DNA of 64,000 nt, taken from DASUBN01 sp964584665. GTDB lineage: Bacteria; Pseudomonadota; Gammaproteobacteria; Natronospirales; REEB76. The DNA lies in NCBI GenBank assembly GCA_964584665.1, contig CAZPAO010000013.1, positions 1 through 64,000 on the forward strand. Direction: 5' to 3'. The position numbers were made by a program, and so were the translations under genes. Positions 34,834-43,026 of the stretch are shown piece by piece (the stretch's first letter is position 1; each line of letters begins with the position of its first letter). The notes under the pieces are model-generated. The model worked only from the letters and a program-made list of their open reading frames with translations, did not search any database and was not told the origin of the DNA.

Positions 34834-36966
34834 ATGCTGTCCCGTCCGTCCCTGGCCCTGTGTGCCTCAATCCTGGGTCTCGTGAGCCTCACGGCCCAAG
34901 CCGACGGGGATTTCACCCTCAAGCAGGCCCTGAGTTATCCCTACCCAACGGAACTCGTCGCCTCTCCCAAGGGCAGTGCCATGGCCTGGGTCCAGGACCT
35001 GGGTGGCGTCCGGAATGTCTGGCTGGCGGATGCCCCCGGCGCGACGCCCCGGCAGCTCACCCACTACAGCGGGGATGAGGGTATCGAGATCAGCCATCTC
35101 AAGCTCTCGGCGGACGGGCAGTACCTGGTCTACGTGCGGGGAGGCGATCACGACGCCAACTGGCCGGAAGCCCTGGAGCCCGGCCCCGGCTCCATGCCGG
35201 TGCAGCCCACCATGCAGGTATGGAGCGTGGCCCTGAAGGGCGGCGAACCGCAGCTCCTGGGTGATGGCGATGCGCCGGCCATCTCGCCGGACAGCGCACG
35301 CGTAGCCTTCATCCACCTGCCGGAACATTCGGTCTGGTCCGCAGCTCTGGCCGGCGGCAAGGCCGCGCAGCTCTTCTTCGACCGGGGCAAGGCTTCGGAC
35401 CTGCGCTGGTCGCCGGACGGCAAGGCGCTCGCCTTCGTCTCGGGCCGGGGCGACCACAGCTTCATCAGCATATACCGTGACGACAAGACGCCCATCCAGT
35501 ACCTGGCGCCGTCCACCAGCACCGACTTCATGCCGCGCTGGTCCCAGGACGGCGGCCGCATCGCGTTCGTGCGTGTGCCCGGCGATGGCGGCGCACCCCA
35601 GCCGATCCTGAAGCAGGTGCCCAACCCCTGGGCCATCTGGGTGGCGGACGTGGCCACGGGCAAGGCTGCGCTAGCCTGGCAGAGTCCCAAGACCCTGCGC
35701 GGCTCCTATCCGCAGACGGAGGGCGAAGCCAACCTGCACTGGCTGACAGGTGACCGGCTCTTGTTCCTCGCGGACATGGACAACTGGCCGCACCTCTACT
35801 CGGTGCCGGCGAAGGGAGGCGAGGCCAAGCTGCTCACGCCCGGCAAGTTCATGGTGGAGTACGTGAGCGTGAGCGGCGACGGCAGCCGCGTGGTGTACAG
35901 CGCCAACATCGGCGCCAACGTGGGCGACCAGGACCGCCGCCATCTCTATCTCATCACCGCCGACGGCAGCACGCCGGAGAAGGTGCTCACCGCCGGCGAA
36001 CGCATCGAATGGACGCCGGCCTTGAGCGGCGACGGCAAGACCCTGGGCTTCGTGCAGGCGGGCGTGCAGACGCCTCCGCTGGTGGTGGCGGGCGGGGTGG
36101 ACAAATCCGACTGGCACACTTTGAACGCGGACAGCGTCCCGGCAGATTTCCCCAAGAGCGGCTTCGTCACGCCGCGCTCCGTGAGCTTCGAGGCTGCCGA
36201 CGGCACCGAGGTGCACGGCCAGCTCTACGCCGCGGATGGCGGCGGCCGCAAACCGGCGGTCATCTTCGTGCACGGCGGCCCGCCGCGGCAGATGCTGCTC
36301 GGCTGGCATTACATGAACTACTACTCCAACGCCTACGCGGTGGACCAGTACCTGGCGACCCATGGCTTCGTGGTGCTGGCGCTCAACTACCGTCTCGGCA
36401 TCGGCTACGGCCACGACTTCAACAACCCGCCCCACTGGGGGCCGACCGGCGCGGCGGAGTACCAGGATGTGGTGGCAGGCGCCAAGTTCCTGATGCATGA
36501 CGAGCGCGTGGACGGCAAACGCCTCGGCATCTGGGGCGGTTCCTACGGCGGTTACCTGACCGCCATGGCGCTGGCCCACAACTCCGACATCTTCAAAGCC
36601 GGGGTCGACTTCAACGGTGTGCATGATTGGTCCTACGACATCGCTGACCTCTACACCGGCGGCAGGGCGCGCTACGAGGAAGGGGACCGCAAGCAGGCCA
36701 TGAAAGTGGCGTGGCAGTCCTCGCCCATCTCGGCCATGAAGGGCTGGCGCTCGCCCGTGCTGCTGATCCAGGGGGATGACGACCGCAACGTATACTTCCA
36801 CGAGATGATCGACATAGTGAATCGCCTGGACGACATGGGCGTGCAGCATGAGGAGCTGGTGATCCCCAACGAGATCCACGGCTTCCTGCGGCGCGCCTCC
36901 TGGCTCGCGGCGGACCAGGCGACGGTGGCGTTCTTCCAGAAGCAGCTGCGCCCCGCCGGTAACTGA
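34834..36966 (+). CDS. S9-family prolyl oligopeptidase-like peptidase, exported
   Basis: A 710-residue serine peptidase with a cleavable signal peptide (ends LTAQA near residue 23). A beta-propeller fills about residues 30-440 and an alpha/beta-hydrolase domain the rest. The catalytic triad is Ser570 in GGSYGGYL, Asp at 648-650 in QGDDDRNV and His682 in NEIHGFLRR. Such enzymes release dipeptides or act on short peptides in the periplasm. TTGAGGAG precedes the start. It is followed after 14 bases by a D-amino acid dehydrogenase gene. Confidence 0.93.
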   Translation: MLSRPSLALCASILGLVSLTAQADGDFTLKQALSYPYPTELVASPKGSAMAWVQDLGGVRNVWLADAPGATPRQLTHYSGDEGIEISHLKLSADGQYLVYVRGGDHDANWPEALEPGPGSMPVQPTMQVWSVALKGGEPQLLGDGDAPAISPDSARVAFIHLPEHSVWSAALAGGKAAQLFFDRGKASDLRWSPDGKALAFVSGRGDHSFISIYRDDKTPIQYLAPSTSTDFMPRWSQDGGRIAFVRVPGDGGAPQPILKQVPNPWAIWVADVATGKAALAWQSPKTLRGSYPQTEGEANLHWLTGDRLLFLADMDNWPHLYSVPAKGGEAKLLTPGKFMVEYVSVSGDGSRVVYSANIGANVGDQDRRHLYLITADGSTPEKVLTAGERIEWTPALSGDGKTLGFVQAGVQTPPLVVAGGVDKSDWHTLNADSVPADFPKSGFVTPRSVSFEAADGTEVHGQLYAADGGGRKPAVIFVHGGPPRQMLLGWHYMNYYSNAYAVDQYLATHGFVVLALNYRLGIGYGHDFNNPPHWGPTGAAEYQDVVAGAKFLMHDERVDGKRLGIWGGSYGGYLTAMALAHNSDIFKAGVDFNGVHDWSYDIADLYTGGRARYEEGDRKQAMKVAWQSSPISAMKGWRSPVLLIQGDDDRNVYFHEMIDIVNRLDDMGVQHEELVIPNEIHGFLRRASWLAADQATVAFFQKQLRPAGN

Positions 36967-36980
36967 GCTGCGGCGGATAC

Positions 36981-38348
36981 ATGGCACGCACGGCGCTGGT
37001 CATCGGCGGAGGGCTGCTGGGCGTCACCAGCGCCTGGTATCTGGCCGAGCGCGGGCTCGAGGTCACCTTGGTCGATCGGCGCGAGGCCACCGGTCTCGAG
37101 ACCAGTTTCGCCAACGGCGGGCTCATCACACCGAGCCAGTCGGACCCGTGGAACGGGCCAGGCACGCTCGTCCATCTACTCACCTGGTTGTGGCGCGAGG
37201 ATTCACCGCTGCTGCTGAGACCGCGGGCCCTGCCCGGCATGTGGCGCTGGGGACTGAAGTTCCTGCTGGCTTCCCGCGCCGCGCCCTGGTGGCGTGCCAC
37301 GGAAGCGAACCTGCGGCTCGGGCTCTACAGCGCAGAAGCCCTGCGCGCATTGCGCACGCAGCTTGCTCTCCGCTACGACTCACACAGTGCCGGCACCCTC
37401 AAGGTATATCGCGAGGCCGACGCCTTGGAGCGTTCCCTGGTGCTGGCCCGTTCCCTCGCGCCGGTGGGTCTGCACTTCAGGGCCCTCACACCCACGGAAG
37501 CGGCGGCCCTCGAACCCATGCTCGGATCCCAGGCAGACACACTGGCGGGCGCCATCCACTATCCGGACGATGAGAGCGGCGATGCCCACGCCTTCACCCA
37601 GGCCTTGGAGCAGGCCGCGCGCCGCGCCGGCGTTAAGTTCCTGTTGGGGACCGAAGTGCGCGGGTTGAAGGCCCGAGCCAGCCGGCTTACGGGGGTGGAG
37701 ACCGCCGAAGGCGATCTGCAGGCCGACATCTATATATTGGCGGCTGGCAGTTACTGCACGCCGCTCGCGGCATCGCTGGGGTTAAAGCTGCCTATCTACC
37801 CGGTGAAGGGTTACTCGGCCACCTTGGATGCGCCGGGACTGAAGCGCAGCTTGAGCGTGCCCTTGGTGGATTTCGAGCGGAAGATCGTGGTCACGCCGAT
37901 CGGGACGCACCTGCGGGTCGCGGGCACCGCGGAGTTCACGGGCTACGATGTCACGCTCAACCCGCGGCGCGGTGCGAACGTGCTGAAGCAGATGCTGGCA
38001 TTGCTGCCGGAAGTGGCGGAGCAGGTGGATGAGACGACGGCTCAACACTGGGCCGGGCTGCGCCCCATGACCGCGGATGGACCACCCATCGTAGGTGCCA
38101 CGCCGTATCCCAACCTCTTTATAAACAGCGGCCATGGGCCGCTGGGATTCACCCTCAGTGCCGGTTCCAGCAAGTTGCTTGCGGACATCATCGCGGGCGC
38201 GCAGCCCGGCATAGATCCCGCGCCCTATGCCTTGAGCCGCTTCGGCTGGGTCACTCCCCGGTCTTGGCCGGTTCAGCCCGTGTGTAGGAGGCGATGCCCT
38301 GCATGTCCAGGCTCACGGGCTTGCCCAGAGCGTCCAGGCCGAAGGTGA
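36981..38348 (+). CDS. D-amino acid dehydrogenase-like FAD oxidoreductase with extended C-terminus
   Basis: A 455-residue DadA-type flavoenzyme. The FAD motif is VIGGGLLGVTSAWYLAERG near residues 7-25, with TSFANGGLITPS and, near the end, GLRPMTADGPPIVG and NSGHGPLGFTLS. DadA deaminates D-amino acids at the inner membrane. Family members end soon after YALSRF; here about 32 further residues rich in Arg, Pro and Cys follow, running 98 bases into the convergent serine hydrolase gene. The tail looks like read-through after loss of the ancestral stop. Confidence 0.88.
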   Translation: MARTALVIGGGLLGVTSAWYLAERGLEVTLVDRREATGLETSFANGGLITPSQSDPWNGPGTLVHLLTWLWREDSPLLLRPRALPGMWRWGLKFLLASRAAPWWRATEANLRLGLYSAEALRALRTQLALRYDSHSAGTLKVYREADALERSLVLARSLAPVGLHFRALTPTEAAALEPMLGSQADTLAGAIHYPDDESGDAHAFTQALEQAARRAGVKFLLGTEVRGLKARASRLTGVETAEGDLQADIYILAAGSYCTPLAASLGLKLPIYPVKGYSATLDAPGLKRSLSVPLVDFERKIVVTPIGTHLRVAGTAEFTGYDVTLNPRRGANVLKQMLALLPEVAEQVDETTAQHWAGLRPMTADGPPIVGATPYPNLFINSGHGPLGFTLSAGSSKLLADIIAGAQPGIDPAPYALSRFGWVTPRSWPVQPVCRRRCPACPGSRACPERPGRR

Positions 38349-39783
38349 CGTAGCCCTTGCCGAGGTAGGCGTAGTCCCACTGCACCTGGAAGGTGTCGTG
38401 GTCCCAATGCTTGAGCGCGCCGGTGAACCGCTTGCTGGCTCGCAGCACGAGCTTGCCGCCCTGCATCGACACCTTCACGTCACCGTAGAGTTCGTTGCTG
38501 TAGGTGCCGGCGTAGTCCGCCAGCGGCAGCGGCGCGGGTCCGGCTTGATAGGCTTTCTCCAGGATCGTGCGGCCGGCTTTGTCCGCCGCATAGTCCGACG
38601 CCACGGCCTTCAGCACCGCGGTGCTCCAGTCCTTCTCCGGGCGGCCCTCGTAGGCATCCACCACGCGCCATACCAATGCCATGGGCAGCCAGCTTTGGTC
38701 CATGTTGCTCAAGACCACCACGCCCAGGTGCTGCGAGGGCACCATGCCGAGCCCCGCGCTCATCCCGTCGATATGCCCCGAATGCCACACCACCTTCGTG
38801 CCCGCATAGTCCTGCAGGAAGAACCCGAGGCCGTAGGCATAGAAGCGACTGTCGGGATTGAGGGCGTTCAGGAACCGGGCCTCACCGTCCTTTCCGCCGA
38901 TGAGCATCTGCGGCGTCTCCATCTCCTGGATGACGGCGGGACTCAAGACCTGCTTGCCTTCATAACGCCCGTCCGCCAGCAGCATGCGCATCCACTGCGA
39001 CATCTCGCGCACGCTGGAGTTGATGGCGCCGGCGGGGGCGAGGCTGCCGGCGTCGTACCAAGCGATCGGCTGCACCTTGCCGTCCACTTCCGCATGGGGC
39101 GCGGCCGCATCCGAGTCGCGGGTGAATGCATGCACGCTGGTGTTGCTGGTGTCCATGTGCAGCGGCTTGAAGAAATGCGAGCGCACGTAATCGCTCCAGC
39201 TGCTGCCGCTCACCGCCGGCACCACGGAGCCCGCGGTCATGTACAGGCTGTTGCTGTAGCAGAACTGGGAGCGGAAGCTGTAGGCGGGCTTCTGGTAGCG
39301 CAAGCGCGCGATGATCTCCTTGTCGCTGAAGTCAGTGACATACCAGACGCCGTCCTCGCCGCAGGTGCCGCTGCGGTGGCTGAGGAGGTCACGCAACGTG
39401 ACTTCGCGGGTCACATAGGGATCCTGCATCTGGAAACCCGTCAAGAGCTTCGTCATGGGGTCGTCCCAAGCCAGCTTCCCGGCTTCCACCAGGGTGCCGA
39501 GGGAGGCGGCCGTGAAGGCCTTGGTGTTGGAACCGATGCCGAAGAGCGTGTCGGCATCGACGCTTTCGGGCTCGTCCAGGTTCCGCCTGCCGAAGCCGCG
39601 GGCCCAGACCAGCTTGTCATCTTTCACCACAGCGATGGCGAGGCCCGGCACCTTCCAGTCGGCCATCGCATCCTGGATATAGGCATCCAGCCCTTTCAGT
39701 TCCTGCGGCGGCTCATCGGCAGCAACAGCGGCGGTGGCCAGCAACAGGCAGGCGAGGATGGGAAGTAGGCGAAGGCCAGGCAT
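38251..39783 (-). CDS. Class C beta-lactamase-family serine hydrolase, exported
   Basis: A 510-residue periplasmic hydrolase with a signal peptide (MPGLRLLPILACLLLATAA, ending AVAA). The active site is Ser85-Lys88 in GIGSNTKAF, Tyr-Ser-Asn in CYSNSLYM, and His-Ser-Gly in WHSGHIDGMSAG. The C-terminal about 100 residues look like the DUF3471-type beta domain. The ATG at 39783 has AGGAG upstream; the frame stays open to 39918. It may be a D-aminopeptidase, DD-peptidase or esterase; true beta-lactamase activity is not implied. Confidence 0.9.
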   Translation of the reverse strand: MPGLRLLPILACLLLATAAVAADEPPQELKGLDAYIQDAMADWKVPGLAIAVVKDDKLVWARGFGRRNLDEPESVDADTLFGIGSNTKAFTAASLGTLVEAGKLAWDDPMTKLLTGFQMQDPYVTREVTLRDLLSHRSGTCGEDGVWYVTDFSDKEIIARLRYQKPAYSFRSQFCYSNSLYMTAGSVVPAVSGSSWSDYVRSHFFKPLHMDTSNTSVHAFTRDSDAAAPHAEVDGKVQPIAWYDAGSLAPAGAINSSVREMSQWMRMLLADGRYEGKQVLSPAVIQEMETPQMLIGGKDGEARFLNALNPDSRFYAYGLGFFLQDYAGTKVVWHSGHIDGMSAGLGMVPSQHLGVVVLSNMDQSWLPMALVWRVVDAYEGRPEKDWSTAVLKAVASDYAADKAGRTILEKAYQAGPAPLPLADYAGTYSNELYGDVKVSMQGGKLVLRASKRFTGALKHWDHDTFQVQWDYAYLGKGYVTFGLDALGKPVSLDMQGIASYTRAEPAKTGE

Positions 39784-40061
39784 GGGCGGCTCCTGGAGTG
39801 AGTCTAGAGATGCGTAGCGTGCGAAACATCTGCTCCCGGTACCGGCTGAAGCTACGCGGTTTTTACTGTATAAACTAGGACAGGGAGCGTCCGGCGGGGG
39901 TCGGGTCTGCTCCGACATGGATGGAGGGGTGCCGCGTGCCGAGGGACGGCGAACGGCTCAAGGGTCATCTGGCCTGCACCTTTGGAAGATCACGGACGGT
40001 CTCTCGAATCCCGCTTACCAAACTGGCAGGCGGGCATGTGACTGTGCAGCAGGGGATCGGC

Positions 40062-41099
40062 ATGGCCAAGAGCGCGTTCAGACCCGAAGACACGACCACC
40101 GACATACGCAATGCGCTCCAGCAGGAGCGCAAGATCAAATCCGATTTCACCAGCGGCATCCGCGAAGGCGCCAAACTCTATGGCCGCGCGCGAGCCTGCC
40201 TGCAACGCCTGTTCGAGGACGTGCGCCACAACCGCCCGCTGGATCTCGAGACCGCCAAGGAAGTGGTGCAGGCGATGTATGAGAGCCTCGCCAAGAACCA
40301 GAACGTGCTGCTGTGGATCACCAACCTGCAGTTCCCCCACGAGAGCAATGCCTGCCACAACTTCAACATCGCCGTGCTGTCGATGATGTTCGGCAAGCAC
40401 CGGGGCATGAGCCGCTCCGACATCATCTATCTGGGGCAGGGCGGGCTTTTGCACGATCTCGGCAAGACCCATGTGCCCACCGTGGTGCTGGAGCGGCCGG
40501 CGCGTTTGACGCCCGATGAGATGACGATCGTGCGCCGCCACGCTCTCGAGGGCTACAACGCCCTCAACGCCACGGGCCAGCTCACCAACGCGGTGCTGGA
40601 CATCGTGCGCTACCACCACGAGCGTGCCGACGGCAGTGGCTACCCGGAAGGCCTGTTCGGCGGCAGCGTGCCGGACCTGGCGCGCATGGTGGCCATCGCC
40701 GACGCCTACGACAGCATGATCGGCGGCTACTACCGACGTCCCATGACCCCCACCGACGCGCTGCGCATGCTCAAGACCAGCGCCGCCGAGGAATACGGGG
40801 TGGAACTGGTGGAGGAGTTCATCCGCTGCCTGGGCACCTATCCCGTCGGCAGCCTGGTGGAGCTCAACTCAGGTTCGGTGGTCATGGTGGTGGGTTCCAA
40901 TCCCGATGCCCGCCTGAAGCCCCTGGTGATGTTCGTGCGCAACGAGGAGGGCCGTTTCGAGCGTCCGCGCATGCTCAACGATCTGTCGCGTTACAACGAT
41001 GATGACCTGGCGGACCGCTGGGGCATACGCCGGTTGGTGGACCCCCTCGAGTACGGCATCGACATGTGGGCCCTGATCCTGGAAGAGATCCAGTTCTGA
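40062..41099 (+). CDS. HD-GYP phosphodiesterase without DUF3391
   Basis: A 345-residue soluble protein if the ATG at 40062 is used (AGGGG 8 bases upstream); the frame is open from 39921. The HD-GYP site is complete: HDLGK, RRHALEGY, and YHHERADGSGYPEGL. The family hydrolyses c-di-GMP. It lacks the DUF3391 N-terminal domain that the next gene has. The core of the two proteins is clearly paralogous, including EEFIRCLG.YP.GSLV and the final DLADRWG/SLAARWG region, so they arose by duplication. Confidence 0.88.
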   Translation: MAKSAFRPEDTTTDIRNALQQERKIKSDFTSGIREGAKLYGRARACLQRLFEDVRHNRPLDLETAKEVVQAMYESLAKNQNVLLWITNLQFPHESNACHNFNIAVLSMMFGKHRGMSRSDIIYLGQGGLLHDLGKTHVPTVVLERPARLTPDEMTIVRRHALEGYNALNATGQLTNAVLDIVRYHHERADGSGYPEGLFGGSVPDLARMVAIADAYDSMIGGYYRRPMTPTDALRMLKTSAAEEYGVELVEEFIRCLGTYPVGSLVELNSGSVVMVVGSNPDARLKPLVMFVRNEEGRFERPRMLNDLSRYNDDDLADRWGIRRLVDPLEYGIDMWALILEEIQF

Positions 41100-41110
41100 C
41101 CGGTATTCCG

Positions 41111-41149
41111 GGGCTCCGGCCGCTGACTAGCGCGGCGGCGGCCCGTTTT
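41111..41149 (+). terminator. Possible terminator between the two HD-GYP genes
   Basis: An imperfect GC-rich hairpin, GGGCTCCGGCCGC against GCGGCGGCGGCCC, is followed by GTTTT. The stem has mismatches. TAAAAT at 41153-41158 just after it could be the -10 of the next gene, which suggests separate transcripts. Confidence 0.4.
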
Positions 41150-41252
41150 AGGTAAAATCCCCTCCAGCCTCCATTCCATGTGCTGCCCCCTGGCCGGGCC
41201 CGACGGTCCTGCCAGGCGATTGGGCGGCCTCATTGCCTTTAAGGGACTGACG

Positions 41253-42476
41253 ATGCGCCGCAAGGTAAATGTCTCGGAACTCGTGATCGGCATGTACGTG
41301 GCCGAACTGGACAAGCCCTGGGAGAACAGCTCCTTCCTGTTCCAGGGCTTCGCCATCGAGAACGACGAGGACCTGCAGAAGCTGCGCGGCGAGTGCCAGT
41401 TCGTCTACATCGACGAAGTGCAGTCCACACCGGCCTCGCTGAAGCCGGCGGCGCCGCGCGCCGCGGGCGGCGGCGTGAGCACCACCATCACCAGCCGCAG
41501 CGGTCCGTCGGAACCCACGGGCTTCAAGCGCGAGATGAAGGAAGTGGTGCAGACCCAGCAACTGGCACGCACCAACATCAGCCGCGTGCTGGACGAGGCT
41601 CGCCTCGGCAAGACGCTGGACACCAAGGAGACCAAGGGCGCCGTCACCCAGATGGTGAGCGCGGTCACCGCCAATCCGAACTCCATGCTCTGGCTCGCGA
41701 ACCTGCGCTTGAAGCATGAGCGCACCGCCAGCCATTGCCTCAACTCCGCGATCCTCTGCATAGCCTTCGGCAAGCACATCGGCCTGTCCGAAGTGGACCT
41801 CAACATGCTGGGGCAGGGCGCCATGCTGCATGACATCGGCAAAGTGCGCCTGCCACCCGCCATCCTGGACAAGGCCGGCGCGCTCACTGAGGCCGAGATG
41901 CAGATCGTGCGCAGACACCCGGTGGATGGCGAGGCGGTGCTCAAGCTAACCCGCCAGCTGCCGGACAAGGTGCTGGAGATCGTGCGTCACCACCACGAGC
42001 GGGTGGATGGCAAGGGCTATCCCGACGGGCTCGCCGGCGACGCGGTGCCCCTGGGCGCGCGTATCGTCGGGATGGTGGACACTTATGACAGTCTCACCGC
42101 AGAGACGCCGTACCATGCGGCGCTCACGCCGGCGGATGCGCTCGGCGTGCTGCGCACCGAAGGCGCCGATGCCTACGGCAAGGACCTGGTGCAGGAGTTC
42201 ATCCGCTGCCTCGGCATCTACCCCATCGGCAGCCTGGTGCAGTGCAACAACGGTGCGCTGGCGGTGGTGGTGTCCTCCACACCGGCTTCGCGCCTGAAAC
42301 CCGTGATCATGGTGATCCGCGATGAACGGGGCAAGGAGACGCGGCCGCGCATGCTGCTCAGCCTCGCCACCATGGACCCGAGTCTGGCGGCCCGTTGGGG
42401 TCTGAAAGGTAACGTGGATCCCAAGGCGCATAGCGTCGACCTCTCGGCGATAATCGCGGAAGAGACCGGCACCTGA
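41253..42476 (+). CDS. HD-GYP phosphodiesterase with DUF3391
   Basis: A 407-residue soluble protein. DUF3391 lies at residues 1-60 (VNVSELVIGMYVAELDKPW, then CQFVYID), a linker follows, then an HD-GYP domain with MLHDIGK, RRHPVDGE and HHHERVDGKGYPDGL. All metal-binding and GYP residues are present, so c-di-GMP hydrolysis is expected. ATG 41253 with AAGGGA upstream fits the family start; the frame is open to 41178. It is the second of a tandem pair. Confidence 0.93.
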   Translation: MRRKVNVSELVIGMYVAELDKPWENSSFLFQGFAIENDEDLQKLRGECQFVYIDEVQSTPASLKPAAPRAAGGGVSTTITSRSGPSEPTGFKREMKEVVQTQQLARTNISRVLDEARLGKTLDTKETKGAVTQMVSAVTANPNSMLWLANLRLKHERTASHCLNSAILCIAFGKHIGLSEVDLNMLGQGAMLHDIGKVRLPPAILDKAGALTEAEMQIVRRHPVDGEAVLKLTRQLPDKVLEIVRHHHERVDGKGYPDGLAGDAVPLGARIVGMVDTYDSLTAETPYHAALTPADALGVLRTEGADAYGKDLVQEFIRCLGIYPIGSLVQCNNGALAVVVSSTPASRLKPVIMVIRDERGKETRPRMLLSLATMDPSLAARWGLKGNVDPKAHSVDLSAIIAEETGT

Positions 42477-42508
42477 GAGCGGGCCATCCGGCCCGCTGTA
42501 ACATTCCG

Positions 42509-42943
42509 TCACAATTCCCCGGCGCGCTCCAGCAGTGCGCCCAGGGTGCGCGTGCACTGTGCCAGCTCAGCAGGCTTCACCGCGGTGAACAACTCGCGCC
42601 GGAACGCCCGTGTGACACTGCGTATCTTCTGCACTACACCACGCGCCTTGGGCGTGAGGTGCACAGTCTTGCAGCGCCGGTCGTGAGGGGAGGGGCGCCG
42701 CTCGACCCAGCCCCGGCGCGCCATGCGGTCCAGCAATTGCACCAGCGTAGGCCCTTCGATGCCGATGCGGTCCGCCAGTTCCCGCTGCACTAATGGCTCC
42801 TGTACCCGCGACAGCAGCAGCAACACCCGCCATTGGACCTGACTGAGGCCCAGGGGTTTCAGGCGCTGATCCAACCGCGTGCGCCAGACGCGGGACAAGT
42901 CGTTGATGAGGGGTCCGAGTTTTTCGCCTGGATCTGTCTTCAT
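42509..42943 (-). CDS. MarR-family transcriptional regulator
   Basis: A 144-residue winged-helix regulator. The core is LGLSQVQWRVLLLLSR, ELADRIGIEGPTLVQLLDRM (recognition helix) and the wing RRPSPHDRRCKTVHLT. ATG 42943 is chosen because the open frame upstream (to 43141) covers the divergent gene. It faces the RND efflux operon across an 83-base gap with a palindrome, so it is very likely its repressor, releasing DNA on binding a phenolic or drug-like ligand. Confidence 0.9.
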   Translation of the reverse strand: MKTDPGEKLGPLINDLSRVWRTRLDQRLKPLGLSQVQWRVLLLLSRVQEPLVQRELADRIGIEGPTLVQLLDRMARRGWVERRPSPHDRRCKTVHLTPKARGVVQKIRSVTRAFRRELFTAVKPAELAQCTRTLGALLERAGEL

Positions 42944-42958
42944 TGGGCGCCGAATCGA

Positions 42959-42971
42959 TAGTATGCTACTA
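42959..42971. promoter_or_regulatory. Candidate MarR operator in the divergent promoter
   Basis: TAGTA-tgc-TACTA is a perfect 5-bp inverted repeat centred in the gap between the MarR gene and the efflux operon. The TACTAAAAT end also resembles a -10 box for the plus strand, so binding would block RNA polymerase. Size and symmetry fit a MarR site. Confidence 0.5.
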
Positions 42972-43026
42972 AAATGCACAGACCCCGGAACTCCTGTCAA
43001 GCTCGCGGGTCTATCCCATATCCTGC

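Noticed and set aside
38398..39768. 456-codon open frame on the plus strand
   Set aside because: Antisense to the serine hydrolase, whose catalytic motifs are intact. No sign of a real protein.
39921..40061. N-terminal 47 codons before the first HD-GYP gene
   Set aside because: Open but with no family match, and a better ribosome site precedes ATG 40062. I took the shorter start, with some doubt.
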